DNA of 64,000 bases from NCBI RefSeq assembly GCF_036173125.1, contig NZ_CP108054.1, forward strand, positions 4,216,001-4,280,000. Direction: 5' to 3'. The notes beneath the pieces were generated by a model. It was given only the letters and a program-made list of their open reading frames with translations. It ran no database searches and was not told the DNA's origin. This document shows positions 16,513 to 24,561 of the stretch, piece by piece (position 1 is the stretch's first letter; every line of letters begins with the position of its first letter). The translations under genes and the position numbers were made by a program. The DNA comes from Streptomyces sp. NBC_00286 (GTDB lineage: Bacteria; Actinomycetota; Actinomycetes; Streptomycetales; Streptomycetaceae).

Positions 16513-17333
16513 TGCTCTCCCAGCAGACGGTCCAACAGGCTCCTGGTGTCTTCGGTGTTGAGGGCCTGCGTCCGCAGCATCGCATACTTCTGCGCGAGGA
16601 TCGCCACCTCGTCCGGATCACCGACCAGCTGGCTGCCGCGCTGAGTCTCGCTGTAGGCCAGGCGCTGGTGATCGGGTGTCTCCAGCAGGACGAAGGAACC
16701 GTTGAGTCCGGCGTGAGTGGTGCGGCCGAACGGCATCACCTGCAAGGCAAGTCCGGGCAGTTCGGCGTACTCGCGCAGGCGCCGCAACTGCTCCACGTAC
16801 ACCTCCTTGCCACCCAGGAAGTCCATGAGTACCGCCTCCCAGATCACGAAGCTGGTGGTCGGCGGCACCTTGCGGTGCAGAATCTGCTGGCGCTCGATAC
16901 GCGCCGCGACCTTCTGCTCGATCTCGTCCTCGTCGTAGACGGGAACGCGGCTGCGGAAGACCGCCCGGGCGTAAGCCGTCGTCTGCAACTGACCGGGCAG
17001 CACCTGGTTCTGGTAGGAGGAAATCGCGATCGCCTGCTGCTCGTAGTCGACGAACTCCTCGGCGAAGCGCGGGATGAGGTCCACCTCGGGCATGTTGTCC
17101 ACGGCCGCGACCAACACCCCCTTGCTGTCGAGGATCTTGTCCAACAGCTCCGCGAAGTCCGCCTTCAACGGCCGTCTGCCCTGCTCGATCGAAGCGATCG
17201 TCTCCTCTTCCACCGACGCCCGCCCGGCAAGCGTCCGTTGGGTGAAACCGGCCGCCCGCCGCAGCACGGCCAACTGCGCGCCGACCATCTTCATCGCCGA
17301 TGCGTTCTTGCGCGAACGCTTCCTGGAGTTCAT
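16509..17333 (-). CDS. XRE family regulator with DUF5753 domain
   Basis: A 274-residue protein: N-terminal helix-turn-helix (VGAQLAVLRRAAGFTQRTLAGRA, IASIEQGRRPLKADF) and a C-terminal DUF5753 domain recognised by LPGQLQTTAYARAVF, ARIERQQIL, LQVMPFGRTTHAGLNGSFVLLE and the terminal LRTQALNTEDTRSLL. ATG at 17333 has GGGAG upstream. It is coupled to DUF397 (ATGA) and divergent from an anti-sigma-like ATPase. Such WhiJ-type regulators modulate development and antibiotic production; the specific target is unknown. Confidence 0.9.
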   Translation of the reverse strand: MNSRKRSRKNASAMKMVGAQLAVLRRAAGFTQRTLAGRASVEEETIASIEQGRRPLKADFAELLDKILDSKGVLVAAVDNMPEVDLIPRFAEEFVDYEQQAIAISSYQNQVLPGQLQTTAYARAVFRSRVPVYDEDEIEQKVAARIERQQILHRKVPPTTSFVIWEAVLMDFLGGKEVYVEQLRRLREYAELPGLALQVMPFGRTTHAGLNGSFVLLETPDHQRLAYSETQRGSQLVGDPDEVAILAQKYAMLRTQALNTEDTRSLLDRLLGEQ

Positions 17334-17419
17334 ACGGGTCCAACTCCCCACCGCGGTACGTACGTTCACGGCGACAGGCCCGTACAAGAATTCCGTACGA
17401 GCCCACGCACTGCTCCATC

Positions 17420-17878
17420 ATGAGCACAGAGCGTGACACTCGTCCCGTGAACAACGAAAACTCACCCGCTCCCCGCGAACGCTTCTACCGGCGAGAACGC
17501 CAATCGATCCCGGCGGCAAGGGAGTTCACGAAGGCCGCGCTGAAGGACTGGGGCGTACCGCCAGCGACGTACGACGACGTCCTGCTGTGCGTCAGCGAGC
17601 TCACCACCAACGCGCTGCTCCACGGCGTACCCCCGGGCCGGGGCTTCCGCCTCTGCCTGTTCCCGCACGGCGACGGCCTGCTCCGCGTGGAGGTCCACGA
17701 CAGCGGCGACGGACAGCCGCGCGTCGTACCGTCCGCAGGAGAGTCGGGGCGCGGCCTGCTGCTCGTGTCGGCGGTGGCGGACAAGTGGGGCGTGGCCGAG
17801 CGGGACCCGGGGAAGATCGTGTGGTGCGAGTTCGCGTACGCCGTACGGGAGTTGGCTAGCGGGCCACGAACTGCGTGA
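17420..17878 (+). CDS. Anti-sigma-factor-like ATP-binding protein (HATPase_c)
   Basis: A 152-residue RsbW/SpoIIAB-type protein with the GHKL ATPase motifs: N-box VSELTTNALLHG, G1-box VEVHDSGDGQP, G2-box GRGLLLVSAVADKWGV. The serine kinase domain usually binds a sigma factor or anti-sigma antagonist. It is divergent from the XRE-DUF397 pair, forming the AbaA/whiJ-type trio. The 3' end overlaps the convergent PH-domain gene by 23 bases. ATG at 17420 is the start that leaves the divergent promoter free. Confidence 0.88.
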   Translation: MSTERDTRPVNNENSPAPRERFYRRERQSIPAAREFTKAALKDWGVPPATYDDVLLCVSELTTNALLHGVPPGRGFRLCLFPHGDGLLRVEVHDSGDGQPRVVPSAGESGRGLLLVSAVADKWGVAERDPGKIVWCEFAYAVRELASGPRTA

Positions 17879-18221
17879 GGATCGCCTGGACTTCGTAGAT
17901 GTCGACGCCCTTGGTGAAGGTCTTCTCGATCGGGGCCGGGATGCCGGAGATCCAGATCTTCAGTTCGGCGTCGAGGTCGAAGTGGCCGGCGGTCTCGACG
18001 GAGAAGTGGGTGATGCTGCGGTACGGGACGGAGTGGTACTCCGTCTTCTTGCCGGTGATGCCCTGCTTGTCGATCAGGATGAGGCGGCGGTCGGTGAAGA
18101 GGATGGTGTCCCGGATCAGCAGGTACGCGGCGTACACCTGCTCGTCCATGCCGAGCAGTCGCGCGTACTCGTGCTGGGCCTTCGCGGGATCGACGGTGTG
18201 GGCGTTTCCGAACAGTGCCAT
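17856..18221 (-). CDS. PH-domain protein (bPH type)
   Basis: A 121-residue bacterial pleckstrin-homology protein: LIRDTILFTDRRLILIDKQGITGKK, YHSVPYRSITHFSVETAG and DLDAELKIWISG are the strands of the family, which is found across bacteria and usually forms oligomeric rings; cellular role uncertain. GGGGGAC precedes the ATG at 18221; a 16-residue longer version (start 18269) has no better signal. Convergent with the ATPase gene, the coding ends overlapping by 23 bases. Confidence 0.88.
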   Translation of the reverse strand: MALFGNAHTVDPAKAQHEYARLLGMDEQVYAAYLLIRDTILFTDRRLILIDKQGITGKKTEYHSVPYRSITHFSVETAGHFDLDAELKIWISGIPAPIEKTFTKGVDIYEVQAILTQFVAR

Positions 18222-18302
18222 CTGAAGTCCCCCAGTGGATGGTGAAGTTGGCGGCTCGCGTACCGCCAACTCGCTCTTCCTTCAGTGTCGCAGGACGTCC
18301 CG

Positions 18303-19106
18303 TCAAATGACGTTGACGGTGTCGAGGAAGCGGGCGCCGAGGTCGGTGTCGCCGGTGATGGTCACGTCGCGGTCGCGCCAGGACGAGCGCTGCGTGCCCC
18401 AGTCGGGGAAGGTCAGCGCGGGGGCGGTGATGTGCGCGGCGACCTTGCCGTCGGACGGAGCCAGGCCGCCTGCCTCGTCGATCCACCAAGTCCCGCCACC
18501 GGGGCCGGTGAGCGTCAGGGCGACGCGGGCGTCGAGCCCGGCTACCGGCGCCTTGGCGACCTGGTTGCTCAGTACGGCGATCATCCAGGTCAGGACCGCG
18601 CGCATGCGGTCCGCGTCGGTGGGCGGTACGGGCCGGCCGAGCGCTGGGGCCATGTCGTGGCGCAGGTGGGTGTGATGGTCGAAGACGAGGGCGCCAGCCA
18701 TCAGCAGACCCAGGGGGAAGCGACCGAGTTCGGCCAGCCGCATCCGCGCTCGGGCGGCGGGCGTGCGTCTGACGAGGTCGAGGATCGTGGTGGCGCGTCG
18801 GCTGGCGCGCTGGTATTCGGCCGTCACCTTGGCGCGGCGCCAGTTCCGCCGTCGGTCGACGGGGTCCTCGTTCGCCTGTTCCAGGCTGGCAGCGAAGGTC
18901 GTGCGCAGTCCGGTGGGTACGTAGAAGCTCCGTGCCGTCGCACCTATGTGGGCGACGACGTCGGCGATGCGCCAGCCGGCTGCGGCGCTGGGCGCGGTCC
19001 ATTCGTCGTCGGTGAGGCCGCTGGTGAAGTTCAGCATCTCGGCTCGTTCGGCGCGCAGGGCGGCGGCCATGTTCGGCAGGTCGGCGGGGGGCAGGCGCTT
19101 GCTCAT
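18303..19106 (-). CDS. Maleylpyruvate isomerase-like (MDMPI) DinB-fold protein
   Basis: A 267-residue protein with an N-terminal DinB/MDMPI four-helix bundle and a C-terminal SCP2-like beta domain (VALTLTGPGGGTWWIDE, TITGDTDLGARFLDTVNVI). Metal ligands of the DinB fold are visible as AHIGATARSF and DHHTHLRHD. Members use mycothiol as cofactor or substrate in thiol transfer. It lies directly downstream of a TetR gene (20 bases), on the same strand, so is probably under the same control. Confidence 0.8.
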   Translation of the reverse strand: MSKRLPPADLPNMAAALRAERAEMLNFTSGLTDDEWTAPSAAAGWRIADVVAHIGATARSFYVPTGLRTTFAASLEQANEDPVDRRRNWRRAKVTAEYQRASRRATTILDLVRRTPAARARMRLAELGRFPLGLLMAGALVFDHHTHLRHDMAPALGRPVPPTDADRMRAVLTWMIAVLSNQVAKAPVAGLDARVALTLTGPGGGTWWIDEAGGLAPSDGKVAAHITAPALTFPDWGTQRSSWRDRDVTITGDTDLGARFLDTVNVI

Positions 19107-19126
19107 GTCGTTGTCTTCCCTGGTGG

Positions 19127-19717
19127 TCAGGCGGGGCGGCGGATGGCCTGTACGGCCGTGTCGTAGAGGTCGAAGGTGTCGGCCTTTCCGCCCAGGCGCA
19201 CCCACTCTTCTGTCGCGGCCTGGAGGCAGGTGATGGCCGCGGCCGCGATCGCGCGCGCCTCCAGGGCACGGTGGTCGGACTCGGGCAGCCGCGGCTCGAT
19301 GAGCGGTGCGAACAGGTCTTGCCAGCGCGCCTGCTTCTCGGCGTGGCCGGCGCGCAGGGATTCGTTGCCGAACAGCAGGGTGACCAGTTCGAGGCGGCGC
19401 TCGGCGGTGCTCTCGATCTCCTCGAGCGCCTGGAACGCCGCACGCAGCGCTGTCCACGGGTCCTCGTCGGCCGGGCGCTCGGCGAGCCGCGCGGCGATCA
19501 ACTCCCCTTGCTCGGACAGGCCGTTGAGGGCGAGGTCTTCCTTGTTGCGGAAGTAGTTGAACAGGGTCCGCTTGGAGACGCCCGCCGCGGCGGCGATCTC
19601 CTCGAGTGTCGTGTCGTCGTACCCCTTGGCGGCGAACAGTTCGAGGGCGGTACGGGCGATCAGCGCGCGAACCATCGAGCGGGTCTGCTCACGAAGAGAT
19701 GCCGGTTTCTGAGCCAT
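19127..19717 (-). CDS. TetR family regulator
   Basis: A 196-residue TetR repressor. The N-terminal helix-turn-helix is LELFAAKGYDDTTLEEIAAAAGVSKRTLFNYFRNKEDL (residues about 28-65), followed by an all-helical ligand domain. ATG at 19717 is preferred to the upstream 19759 candidate, which would extend through the operator. It is divergent from an SDR gene with a perfect 15-base palindrome at 19754-19768 between them, and is followed by the MDMPI gene. Likely controls both; ligand unknown. Confidence 0.9.
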   Translation of the reverse strand: MAQKPASLREQTRSMVRALIARTALELFAAKGYDDTTLEEIAAAAGVSKRTLFNYFRNKEDLALNGLSEQGELIAARLAERPADEDPWTALRAAFQALEEIESTAERRLELVTLLFGNESLRAGHAEKQARWQDLFAPLIEPRLPESDHRALEARAIAAAAITCLQAATEEWVRLGGKADTFDLYDTAVQAIRRPA

Positions 19718-19753
19718 GCACCGATGGTACATCTCTTCGCGCGATGCAATTCC

Positions 19754-19768
19754 TTGCACTCAGTGCAA
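19754..19768. promoter_or_regulatory. Perfect 15-base palindrome, TetR operator
   Basis: TTGCACTCAGTGCAA reads the same on both strands apart from the central base. It lies in the 72-base divergent region between the TetR gene and the SDR gene and includes TGCA repeats that continue to the SDR start. This is the expected place and shape for the TetR operator. Confidence 0.75.
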
Positions 19769-19789
19769 GCACGTGCGTAGAGTGCAGCC

Positions 19790-20578
19790 ATGAGCAAAAT
19801 CGACTATCGCCGCCAGACCGTCATCGTCACCGGAGCCAGCTCCGGGCTCGGCGCGGAATTCGCCCGCCAACTGGCCCGTCGCGGCGCGGATCTCGTACTC
19901 GTCGCCCGCCGCGCGGACCGGCTCAAGGACCTCGCCGACGAACTCACCCGCGCCCACGGCGTCACGGTGACCGTCGTCGCCCGCGACCTCGGCCAGCCCG
20001 ACGCCGGCCGCACGCTACGCACCGAACTCGAATCCCGCGGCATCCACGCCACCGGCCTCGTCAACAACGCCGGCTTCGCCACCCACAACGCCCTCACCGA
20101 CGAAGACCCGGACCGCCTGCAGAGCATGATCGCGCTGAACGTCAACGCCCTGGTCGACCTCAGCCGCGCCTACATCGACCCGCTGACCTCCACCGACACC
20201 GGAATCCTGATCAACGTCGCCAGCCTGCTGGGCTTCCAGCCGACCCCGTACCTGAGCGTCTACGGCGCCACCAAGGCCTTCGTCCTCAGCTTCACCGAAT
20301 CTCTCTGGGAGGAGAGCCGCGACACCGGCCTACGCGTCCTCGCCGTGTGCCCCGGCGCCACGCAGACCGAGTTCTACGACGCCGCCGGCAGCCAGTCGGC
20401 CGACTACGGCGCGAAGCGAGTCACCCCCGAGCACGTCGTCAGGACCGCCCTGGACACGCTCGACCGCCGCTCCGCGCCCCCGTCGGTGATCACCAACGGC
20501 CGCCCGCTGGCCCTTGCCAGCAAGGTCCTGCCGCGCCGCCTGATCGTCCGGTTCATGGGCCGGATGGCCCGCCGTTGA
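19790..20578 (+). CDS. Short-chain dehydrogenase/reductase
   Basis: A 262-residue classical SDR: cofactor motif TGASSGLGAEFA (residues 14-25), NNAG motif VNNAGF, catalytic Ser in INVASLLG and YxxxK in YLSVYGATK. The Arg residues after strand 2 (VARRADR) favour NADP(H). The C-terminal PRRLIVRFMGRM tail is basic. It faces the TetR gene across a perfect palindrome, so expression is probably induced by the TetR ligand. Substrate unknown. Confidence 0.9.
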   Translation: MSKIDYRRQTVIVTGASSGLGAEFARQLARRGADLVLVARRADRLKDLADELTRAHGVTVTVVARDLGQPDAGRTLRTELESRGIHATGLVNNAGFATHNALTDEDPDRLQSMIALNVNALVDLSRAYIDPLTSTDTGILINVASLLGFQPTPYLSVYGATKAFVLSFTESLWEESRDTGLRVLAVCPGATQTEFYDAAGSQSADYGAKRVTPEHVVRTALDTLDRRSAPPSVITNGRPLALASKVLPRRLIVRFMGRMARR

Positions 20579-20627
20579 CGGGCGCTGCTCCTCCGACGCC
20601 CTGCTCAACTTCTTCCTAGAAGTCCCG

Positions 20628-21542
20628 TCAGAGCCGCGCGGCGCCCGTCACCGACATCATCAGCGAGTACAGCGACGTCGTCGCCGTGATGAACATGCGG
20701 TTGTTCTTCGGGCCGCCGAAAGCGATGTTGGAGACCGTTTCGGGGATCAGCAGGCGGCCGATGAGGGTGCCGTCGGGGTCGTAGCAGTGGACGCCGTCGT
20801 CGCAGGCGGCCACCCACAGGCGGCCCTCGTCGTCGAAGCGGATGTTGTCGAAGACTCCGCCGCCGGGGCGGCATTCGGCGAAGACCTTGCCCTCGCCGAG
20901 CGTGCCGTCGTCGTGGACGTCGAAGACGCGGACCTGGTTGAGGCGGGTGTCGGAGACGTACAACTGGCGCTCGTCCGGGGAGAGTACGAGCCCGTTCGGG
21001 CCGCGGAAGCCGTCGGCGGCCAGGGTCACGGAGCCGGTCGCCGGGTCGAGGCGGTAGACGTTGCAGGCGCCGATCTCGCTCTCCGCCCGGTGCCCCTCGT
21101 AGTCACTGAGGATCCCGAAGTCGGGGTCGGAGAACCACAGCATGCCGTCGGAACGTACGACCGCGTCGTTCGGGCTGTTGAGCCGCTTGCCGTCGTAACG
21201 GTCGGCCAGGACCGTCACCCGCCCGTCGTGCTCGGTGCGCGTCACGCGGCGGTTGCCCTGCTCGCAGCTGATCAGGCGGCCCTGGCGGTCGACGGTGTTG
21301 CCGTTGCTGTGGCCGGCCGGTGTGCGGAACACGCCGACCGTGCCGGTCGTCTCGTCCCAGCGCAGGAGGCGGTCGTTGGGGATGTCGCTCCAGATGACCT
21401 GGCGCCAGGCGGGGAGGTAGAGCGGGCCCTCGGCCCAGCGGCAGTCGTCGTACAGGCGCTCCAGACGCATGTCGCCGAGCGTGCAGCGGCCGGTGCGGAA
21501 GCGGTCGTCGAGTGTCTCGTAGATCCCATTCACCTTGGTCAC
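20628..21542 (-). CDS. SMP-30/gluconolactonase family protein
   Basis: A 304-residue six-bladed propeller of the SMP-30/gluconolactonase/LRE group. Typical signatures are CRWAEGPLYLP near the N-terminus (metal-ligand Glu), GHSNGNTVDRQGRLISCEQGNRRV, SPNDAVVRSDGMLWFSDPDFG and ADGFRGPNGLVLSPDERQLYVSDT, with the metal Asn and Asp residues in place. It likely hydrolyses a sugar lactone. The GTG at 21542 is used because AAGG stands before it and the upstream ATG at 21572 is only six bases from the divergent gene. Divergent with glutathione peroxidase. Confidence 0.85.
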   Translation of the reverse strand: MTKVNGIYETLDDRFRTGRCTLGDMRLERLYDDCRWAEGPLYLPAWRQVIWSDIPNDRLLRWDETTGTVGVFRTPAGHSNGNTVDRQGRLISCEQGNRRVTRTEHDGRVTVLADRYDGKRLNSPNDAVVRSDGMLWFSDPDFGILSDYEGHRAESEIGACNVYRLDPATGSVTLAADGFRGPNGLVLSPDERQLYVSDTRLNQVRVFDVHDDGTLGEGKVFAECRPGGGVFDNIRFDDEGRLWVAACDDGVHCYDPDGTLIGRLLIPETVSNIAFGGPKNNRMFITATTSLYSLMMSVTGAARL

Positions 21543-21578
21543 GCGGGCGACCTTACCCAGCACGGTTAGCATCCGGGC

Positions 21579-22085
21579 ATGACCACTGACGAATCATCTG
21601 CATCCGTGTACGACGTCGACATCGATGCCCTCCAGGGCGGCTCCGCCGACCTCGGGCAGTACAAGGGCAAGGCCGTACTCATCGTGAACGTTGCCTCCAG
21701 GTGCGGGCTCACTCCGCAGTACGCGGGCCTCGAGCGGCTGCACGAGCGGTACGCCGCGCAGGGCTTCACCGTGCTCGGGGTGCCCTGCAACCAGTTCATG
21801 GGCCAGGAGCCCGGGACGTCCGAGGAGATCGCGGAGTTCTGCTCGGCGACGTACGGCGTGACGTTCCCGCTGACCGAGAAGGTCGAGGTGAACGGGGACG
21901 GGCGGCACGCGCTGTACGAGCGGCTCGTGGCGACCGAGGACGCCGAGGGCCACAGCGGCGACATCCGCTGGAACTTCGAGAAGTTCCTCCTCGGCCGCGA
22001 CGGCACGGTCCTCGCCCGCTTCTCCCCGCAGACGGAGCCGGAGTCCGCGGAACTCGTGGCGGCGGTGGAGAAGGCCGTCGTGTAA
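21579..22085 (+). CDS. Glutathione peroxidase
   Basis: A 168-residue GPx of the cysteine type. The catalytic tetrad is seen: Cys42 in NVASRCGLTPQY, Gln72 in PCNQFMGQEPG, and Trp131-Asn132 in IRWNFEKFLLGRDG. Length and motifs are normal. Actinobacteria lack glutathione, so it probably uses thioredoxin or mycoredoxin as reductant to reduce peroxides. It is divergent from the SMP-30 gene with starts only about 37 bases apart. A GC-rich hairpin follows at 22139-22165. Confidence 0.92.
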   Translation: MTTDESSASVYDVDIDALQGGSADLGQYKGKAVLIVNVASRCGLTPQYAGLERLHERYAAQGFTVLGVPCNQFMGQEPGTSEEIAEFCSATYGVTFPLTEKVEVNGDGRHALYERLVATEDAEGHSGDIRWNFEKFLLGRDGTVLARFSPQTEPESAELVAAVEKAVV

Positions 22086-22138
22086 CGCCACTTGACGGCC
22101 CACTTGACCTTGCCCCTGGGGCAGGGATCACCGTCCTC

Positions 22139-22165
22139 GTCACCGGGCGGCAGTCGCCCGGTGAC
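22139..22165. terminator. GC-rich hairpin after glutathione peroxidase
   Basis: GTCACCGGGCG and CGCCCGGTGAC form an 11-bp perfect stem around a 5-base loop (GCAGT), with partial extension on both sides. It lies between the stops of the convergent glutathione peroxidase and histidine kinase genes and is probably a bidirectional terminator. Confidence 0.75.
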
Positions 22166-22205
22166 GGAGGATGGTGCTTGAGCGCCGGGTGACCGGAGCG
22201 CCCCA

Positions 22206-22231
22206 TTACGGACTCCCGTTACGGACTCCCG
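22206..22231. repeat. 13-bp tandem duplication
   Basis: TTACGGACTCCCG occurs twice in direct succession (22206-22218, 22219-22231) in the spacer between the hairpin and the kinase stop. No function is apparent. Confidence 0.8.
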
Positions 22232-22271
22232 CACACTCGTAGGTCGGGCCTCGGGCGAGGCGGGGTGTCGG

Positions 22272-23504
22272 TCAGCCGGGCGGGAGGCGCAGTGTGGCTG
22301 TCGCGCCTCCGTCGGGCGCATTGGCGAACTCCAGGCGTGCCCGGATGACTTGTGCCTGGCCCAGCGCGATCGTCAGCCCGAGGCCGTGGCCCTGGCCGCG
22401 CTCAACCGCTCCGGTTCGGAAGCGTTGCGGCCCGTGCGCGAGCAGCTCCGCCGGGAAGCCCGGGCCGTGGTCGCGTACGACGATGGTGGCGCCGTCCACG
22501 GTCACGGTGACCGGTGCCCGCCCGTGCCGGTGGGCGTTGCCGACCAGGTTCGCGAGGATCCGGTCCAGCCGCCGTGGATCGGTGCGTACCGTCCCGGCGG
22601 CCGCCGCCGATACCCGCACCGTCAGCCCGGTGCGCCGTACCGAATCCTCCACCAGCTCGCCGAGCGGAACGGTCGCCGGCTCAGCCTGTTCCGCGCCCGC
22701 GTCCAGCTTCGACACCTCAAGCAGCTCCTCGACCAGCGTGCGCAGCACCCGGACCCGGTCCCGTACCAGATCGGTCGCCTCGCTCTCGGGCAGCAGTTCC
22801 GCCGAGGTGACCAGTCCCATCAGCGGGGTCCGCAGTTCGTGCGCCACATCGGCGGTGAACCGCTGCTCGCTGCGCAGCCGCCGCTCCAGGCTGCCCGCCA
22901 TGTGGTCGACGGCCACCGAGATGTCCGCGATCTCGTCCCTGCTCCGCCCCGGGCCGCCGGTCCGCGCGTCCAGTTCACCTTCGGTGATGCGGCGCGCGGT
23001 GGCGGCGACCCTGCGCAGCCTCCGGACCAGGAGCTCGGTGGCCAGCGCTGACAGCGGAAGTACTGTGGCCAGCGCCGCGATCGCCGCGTACGCCATGTGC
23101 CGGTCGAGTGCCTGACGGCTGAGCCAGTCGAGGTCCATGTGGACGCGGACGCCCGTCCATCGGCCCTCGGACTCCTGGGCGGCCCACATCCAGGGCACAT
23201 GTGCCACACGTGTGTCGTACCAGGTCTGAGGTCTGCCGTCGGCCTCGCGTACCTGCTCACGGAGAGTACGGGGCAGTTCGTGGGGGCTTCTGATGACGGC
23301 GTCGGCCGCGCCGGGCTTTCGCTGCCACGCGTCGGCGAGTTCGCTGAGAGCGCTGGCCTCGCCCTCCGCGATCGAGCGCTCGTACGTCGCTCTGTGCACG
23401 AGGACCCCGATGACCAGGGCGACCACGCAGCAGGCGATGCCCACCAACGCAGTGATCTTCCAGCGCAGCGAGGCGAAGGGGCGTGTCATGTCAGGGCGGG
23501 TCAT
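22272..23504 (-). CDS. Sensor histidine kinase
   Basis: A 410-residue two-transmembrane kinase: helix at residues about 15-36, extracellular sensor about 38-135, second helix about 137-158, HAMP, then HisKA with phospho-acceptor His222 in AHELRTPL and HATPase_c with NLVGNAHRHG, VRDHGPGFP and GQGHGLGLTIALGQAQ. Its ATG lies two bases after the regulator stop, so the pair is co-translated. The sensor domain carries no recognisable cofactor site; signal unknown. Confidence 0.92.
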   Translation of the reverse strand: MTRPDMTRPFASLRWKITALVGIACCVVALVIGVLVHRATYERSIAEGEASALSELADAWQRKPGAADAVIRSPHELPRTLREQVREADGRPQTWYDTRVAHVPWMWAAQESEGRWTGVRVHMDLDWLSRQALDRHMAYAAIAALATVLPLSALATELLVRRLRRVAATARRITEGELDARTGGPGRSRDEIADISVAVDHMAGSLERRLRSEQRFTADVAHELRTPLMGLVTSAELLPESEATDLVRDRVRVLRTLVEELLEVSKLDAGAEQAEPATVPLGELVEDSVRRTGLTVRVSAAAAGTVRTDPRRLDRILANLVGNAHRHGRAPVTVTVDGATIVVRDHGPGFPAELLAHGPQRFRTGAVERGQGHGLGLTIALGQAQVIRARLEFANAPDGGATATLRLPPG

Positions 23505-23505
23505 G

Positions 23506-24222
23506 TCAGCGCACGAGCTTGTAGCCGAAGCCGCGGACGGTCTCGATCCGCTCGGCGCCGATCTTCTTGCGCAGCCGCTGCACGCACAGGTCCACGACCC
23601 TGCTGTCACCGTCCCAGCCGTAGTCCCACACATTGCGCAGCAGCGTCTGCCGCTCCAGCACCGTCCCCGGATGCGCGGCGAACTCCAGCAGCAGCCGCAG
23701 CTCGGTCGGCGTCAGGACCACGGGCTCACCTGCCACCCGCGCCTCCAGCCCGTCCGTGTCGAGCGTCAGGTCTCCGAAGGTGAGCACCGACTGGCCGTCG
23801 AGGGTCGGCTCGGTGCGGGTGAAGGTGGCCCTGCGCAGCAGCGCGCGTATCCGCGCCACCAGAACCGGGGACTCGACGGGCTTGACGACGTAGTCGTCCG
23901 CGCCTGCCTCCAGTCCCCCGACGACGTCGAGCGAGTCGCCGCGCGCGGACATCATCAGGATCGGCACCAAGCTGGTCTCCCGCACCCGTCGGCACAGTCC
24001 GATGCCGTCAAGGCCCGGCAGCATCACGTCCAGGAGCAGCAGGTCGTGTCCGCCCGCGCGGAACAGCTCAAGGCCTGCCAGCCCGTCCTCCGCGGATGCC
24101 ACCGTGTAGCCGTAGCGCTCCAGCATGAGCCCCACGGCCCTGCGGATCACGGCGTCGTCCTCGACGAGGAGCACGTTCACGGACTCGGCCACCTGCCTCA
24201 CCTGCTTACTTGTCACCCGCAC
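23506..24222 (-). CDS. OmpR-family response regulator
   Basis: A 238-residue regulator: receiver domain VLLVEDD with phospho-acceptor Asp65 (LLLLDVMLPG), Thr/Ser and Lys switch residues (MSARG, VVKPVE), and a winged-helix output domain (LTPTELRLLLEFAAHPG, DSRVVDLCVQRLRKKI, VRGFGYKLV). The longest frame starts at GTG 24222; GTG 24192 with AGGTGA upstream is an equally good start and would place the receiver nearer the N-terminus. Forms an operon with the kinase. Confidence 0.92.
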   Translation of the reverse strand: MRVTSKQVRQVAESVNVLLVEDDAVIRRAVGLMLERYGYTVASAEDGLAGLELFRAGGHDLLLLDVMLPGLDGIGLCRRVRETSLVPILMMSARGDSLDVVGGLEAGADDYVVKPVESPVLVARIRALLRRATFTRTEPTLDGQSVLTFGDLTLDTDGLEARVAGEPVVLTPTELRLLLEFAAHPGTVLERQTLLRNVWDYGWDGDSRVVDLCVQRLRKKIGAERIETVRGFGYKLVR

Positions 24223-24561
24223 GATTCAACGACACCAGGCACCACACGAGTAAGAAGGAAGACGGCCATCAGAGGTTGGCCGATGCGGCGACCGGGCGGC
24301 GATCGGGCGGTGATCGGCCGGTGATCGCTCCCGGTACGCGGCAGCGTCCATGCCGCCGCGGGATCGACCCCTGCCGTTCCAGGGCGCGTGCGCCAGGGCT
24401 GACACACAACTGAGCGGCTGCCGCGACGCGCCTGATACGTGGGTGAGACCAGCCGGAGGACTGCCCGGCCCAGGATCGGGGCCGGACGGGACGGCCGGGT
24501 GCTGTTCCTCCGTGCAAGCCCGCCGGAGCGGTGCCCGGCGGCGGACGAAAGGGACTCACTC
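24223..24561. other. Intergenic region with 11-bp repeats
   Basis: This 339-base gap separates the divergent response regulator and protease genes and must contain both promoters. The only pattern seen is a short tandem array of GATCGGGCGGT / GATCGGCCGGT / GATCGCTCCCGGT at 24301-24324. No reading frame in it looks real. Confidence 0.5.
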
